Shown here one piece after another: positions 62,038 through 64,000 of a stretch of 64,000 nucleotides of DNA. The translations under genes and the position numbers were made by a program. The notes under the pieces were generated by a model. It was given only the letters and a program-made list of their open reading frames with translations, was not told where the DNA came from and did not search any database. This DNA is from Ditylenchus dipsaci (lineage: Eukaryota; Nematoda; Chromadorea; Rhabditida; Anguinidae). The DNA is taken from NCBI GenBank assembly GCA_004194705.1, contig SADC01000126.1:1-64000 (forward strand), given 5' to 3'. Numbering within the stretch: position 1 is the first letter of the stretch; each line of letters opens with the position of its first letter.

Positions 62038-63613
62038 TTAAATATTACACATTCTACTAACTAAACTGTTGTTTTCACTATCATTTTCATTAACTTTTTG
62101 GGATTCTGGTTTGACTGGTTTTTTGTTGGGTTCAAAAGCAGTCTGGTTGATATTTGCTGTAGTTTCAGGACCTGAGACAGTAGTACTTGTAGATGCAGGA
62201 GTAGTTTTTCTGGGCAATTGAGGACACGCAGATCCTATCTGACTATTTGCAGCAAGTTTGTAGTAGCTTACAGCCGACTTGCAATCTTGTGTCAATTTGT
62301 CAAGAAGTAAAATTGTTGCATTCTGAATTGCATTTGGCTTCTTAGACAAATCAGGCCCACTGTTGTTTTTTTGTGTAATTTTTAAAGCTCAAACAAGATT
62401 CGAAAATCATGTTTGGGTCCGTCTGGTCTAACCTTACCGAATCCTAAGCCTAAAAATCACAAAAAACCAACAGAGGGACCAAGGCAATAAATAGGCTGGA
62501 AGTAACATAGTAAACATCTCATAACTATACAGTATGCTTTTTAATGTCGATTCCGCAAATTTCCTTTCGCAAATATCGCTCCGCAAAAGTTATTCGTGCA
62601 AATATCCCACCGCAGATATCGGTCTGCAAACGTCTTTCCGCTAATGACGGTCTACAACCATCGTCTCTGTCCGCGAATTACTTTCTGCAAATGTGCGTTG
62701 CAAATGTAGGTAGAGAAAATCTATACGAAAATGTTAATCCGCAAATGACCTTCTGCGAATTTTTATCCGCAAACCTCGCGGATAAAATTCCAATTCTTTT
62801 GACAATTCTCTCACTCATATTTACTTCTGTTTTAACAGGTGGTAATGCCGCGATCTGCATATCACAAGTTTTCGAGCAAAGAATACAGAATTTTTTTTTG
62901 AGAATTTGCAACTGCTAATTATTAGCGATGCTTCTAAGACAGTCGACCAAGGTATCCATTGGTTATACACATTTTTGGTTGAAATGGTTTCGTGTTTCAC
63001 TCAATTTTAAATTATTTGTGATCAAAGTTAGAACGCTACTGCAATGTAACCACCTCCCCCCCCAATAGTTTAGGCTTGAACTTTGGATTAGGCTCGTAGG
63101 CTTAGGTGTATGCTCAGGGCCCATCCATTACTAACTAGGGCTTTTGTACAACTTTATTTTGAAAAATGGTGGTTTAGGTACCCTCCAAAAATTATTGTGG
63201 GGGGTATACGACAGTAGCTTCAATTTTGTTAGTCATCGATGTTTGCTTTTTTTGGATAAGCAAAAACAGGCATATTTTTTCAAGCTTACTTCAAGAGAAA
63301 AAAGATTATAAAGAAAATAGGGTATTTTCTAAGACCCTTTACCTAGTCATTTGCAGCTCAAAATAGCGGAAAATAAGATTGGCAGAGTCTTTGCAACAGC
63401 CCTGGCGAACATCTTTTTCCATGCATTGTTTTAGTGCCACATCAGCACTATAATTATATAATTTTTTATTGCTTTAGCAAGATTAAAACAAACCTGCATA
63501 CTACACCAAATTTGATAGAATTGTTTTTTGCGACATCATCAAAATCCATAGCTTCCTTATCAGCTTCTAATTTAGTCTTTTCGGCACTGCATAAGTCTTT
63601 TTTGACAATTATG
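62038..63613 (-). CDS. Cysteine-containing secreted-type protein, unrecognised
   Basis: Minus-strand exons 63,613-63,494 (VKKDLCSAEKTKLEADKEAM, DFDDVAKNNSIKFGVVC), 63,447-63,343 (ADVALKQCMEKDVRQGCCKD, SANLIFRYFELQMT) and about 62,339-62,038 (KKPNAIQNATILLLDKLTQD, CKSAVSYYKLAANSQIGSAC, then a Thr/Ser/Pro-rich tail ending NSLVSRMCNI). The first two exons join in phase (GTATGCAG | TGCTGATG). Six or more cysteines and a mucin-like tail suggest a secreted protein. The first exon lies beyond or near the window end. Confidence 0.5.
62350..62490. repeat. GGCYCTA-type element core, ends unclear
   Basis: CCACTGTTGTTTTTTTGTG ... and CACAAAAAACCAACAGAGGG in inverted arrangement, with GTCCGTCTGGTCTAACCTTA between. 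In the intron next to the last exon of the cysteine gene. Confidence 0.5.
62540..62795. repeat. CCGCAAATATCG word array
   Basis: About fifteen diverged words of the type TTCCGCAAATNTC spaced 15-20 bp, mostly in one orientation. The open frames on both strands follow from it and are not genes. Confidence 0.6.
63040..63215. repeat. Degraded MITE with CCTAAGCC/GGCTTAGG words
   Basis: ACCACCTCCCCCCCCAATAG ... TTATTGTGGGGGGTATACG in inverted form with GGCTTGAAC, GGCTTAGG words inside; related to 48,487-48,745. The final stretch 63,620-64,000 holds TTTTAGCCCCTTCTGTCAGGA near-repeats (63,790-63,860) and no supported gene. Confidence 0.45.
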
Positions 63614-64000
63614 CTAAATGAGCATATAAATGGTCTAGAATAAGTACCATTTTTCCCTAGCCCCCTTCTTGTTTTTTTTTCAAATTTTTTATTTTCTGTC
63701 CACGACATATGCATGGCACCATTGGCGTACCCAGGGTGCGGCTAGCCGAGCTATAAGGTTTTTTCCGTAAGGTTTTTTTTAAATAATGATTAGCCCCTTC
63801 TGTCAGGATTTTGCAGCCTTTTTAGCCCTTCTAGCCCCTCTCGTCAGGAAAAATTTTGCAATCCTGTGTACGCCTATGCATGGCATGCAACAACATCAAC
63901 TTCAGCACGACCTAAAGTCTAAACTTATATGTTTGCAATTTGTTCAAAGAATTTTTAGAAAAAGCTCCAGTACTTAATTCACTCATGATTTACAAATATT

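Noticed and set aside
62540..62795. Possible CRISPR array (short repeated words with spacers)
   Set aside because: Words are diverged, spacing is irregular, spacers are only a few bases, and the genome is eukaryotic. The same applies to the other word arrays.

Overview
This is eukaryotic DNA and almost certainly from a nematode. The genes are AT-rich and split by many short introns (often 40-60 bases, ending TTTTAG or TTTCAG). The gene content fits: an SXP/RAL-2 (DUF148) secreted protein, a family confined to nematodes; a CHK-type choline/ecdysteroid-kinase-like protein; a sigma-class glutathione S-transferase; a levamisole-type (UNC-29-like) non-alpha acetylcholine receptor subunit; an SLC17-type transporter; and an F-box-like gene. 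Nothing bacterial, viral or organellar was seen.

Layout: 0-0.7 kb, 3' part of an unrecognised gene (+). 3.2-4.0 kb, damaged F-box-like gene (+). 7.8 kb, orphan terminal exon (+). 9.9-10.7 kb and 14.2-17.3 kb, two related cysteine-module genes (+). 18.2-19.5 kb, sigma GST (-). 20.9-23.9 kb, secreted zinc carboxypeptidase with two alternative last exons (-). 24-30 kb, nothing but transposon-derived sequence. 30.2-30.8 kb, ubiquitin-ribosomal protein S30 fusion (+). 34.5-36.7 kb, adenylate/UMP-CMP kinase (-). 39.2-44.0 kb, CHK kinase-like gene (+). 44.5-46.5 kb, intronless Hsp70 with a repeated heat-shock promoter (-). 49.5-50.0 kb, unrecognised exons (-). 52.2-54.3 kb, SLC17-like transporter (+). 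54.9-58.5 kb, acetylcholine receptor subunit in 16 exons (-). 58.9-59.6 kb, SXP/RAL-2 (-). 61.0-61.8 kb, small membrane-protein-like gene (+). 62.0-63.6 kb, cysteine-containing secreted-type gene (-). The genes are independent single transcription units; no operon or shared pathway is evident.

Most of the remaining sequence is non-autonomous DNA transposons (MITEs and fold-back elements). They sort by ends and target-site duplication into: Tc1/mariner-pogo-like (TA, ends CAGTCRA...); a second TA family (ends CCGTATTTACTCT...); hAT-like (8-bp duplications, ends GGCYCTA or TAGGGTTGT); Harbinger-like (TAA/TTA, ends TGGCTC...); and TTAA-inserting families. Many are nested, and nearly all gene-associated copies lie in introns. 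Only one transposase fragment (hAT C-terminus) remains. Many elements have arms built from arrays of short near-repeated words, and the words differ completely from element to element.

A caution for readers of this annotation: conserved genes here carry more than twenty one-base frame breaks. Nearly all look like one base lost from a homopolymer run, in genes that are otherwise well preserved. I read these as long-read assembly errors rather than pseudogenes. Exon coordinates were placed by eye from splice signals and family similarity and may be off by a few bases.
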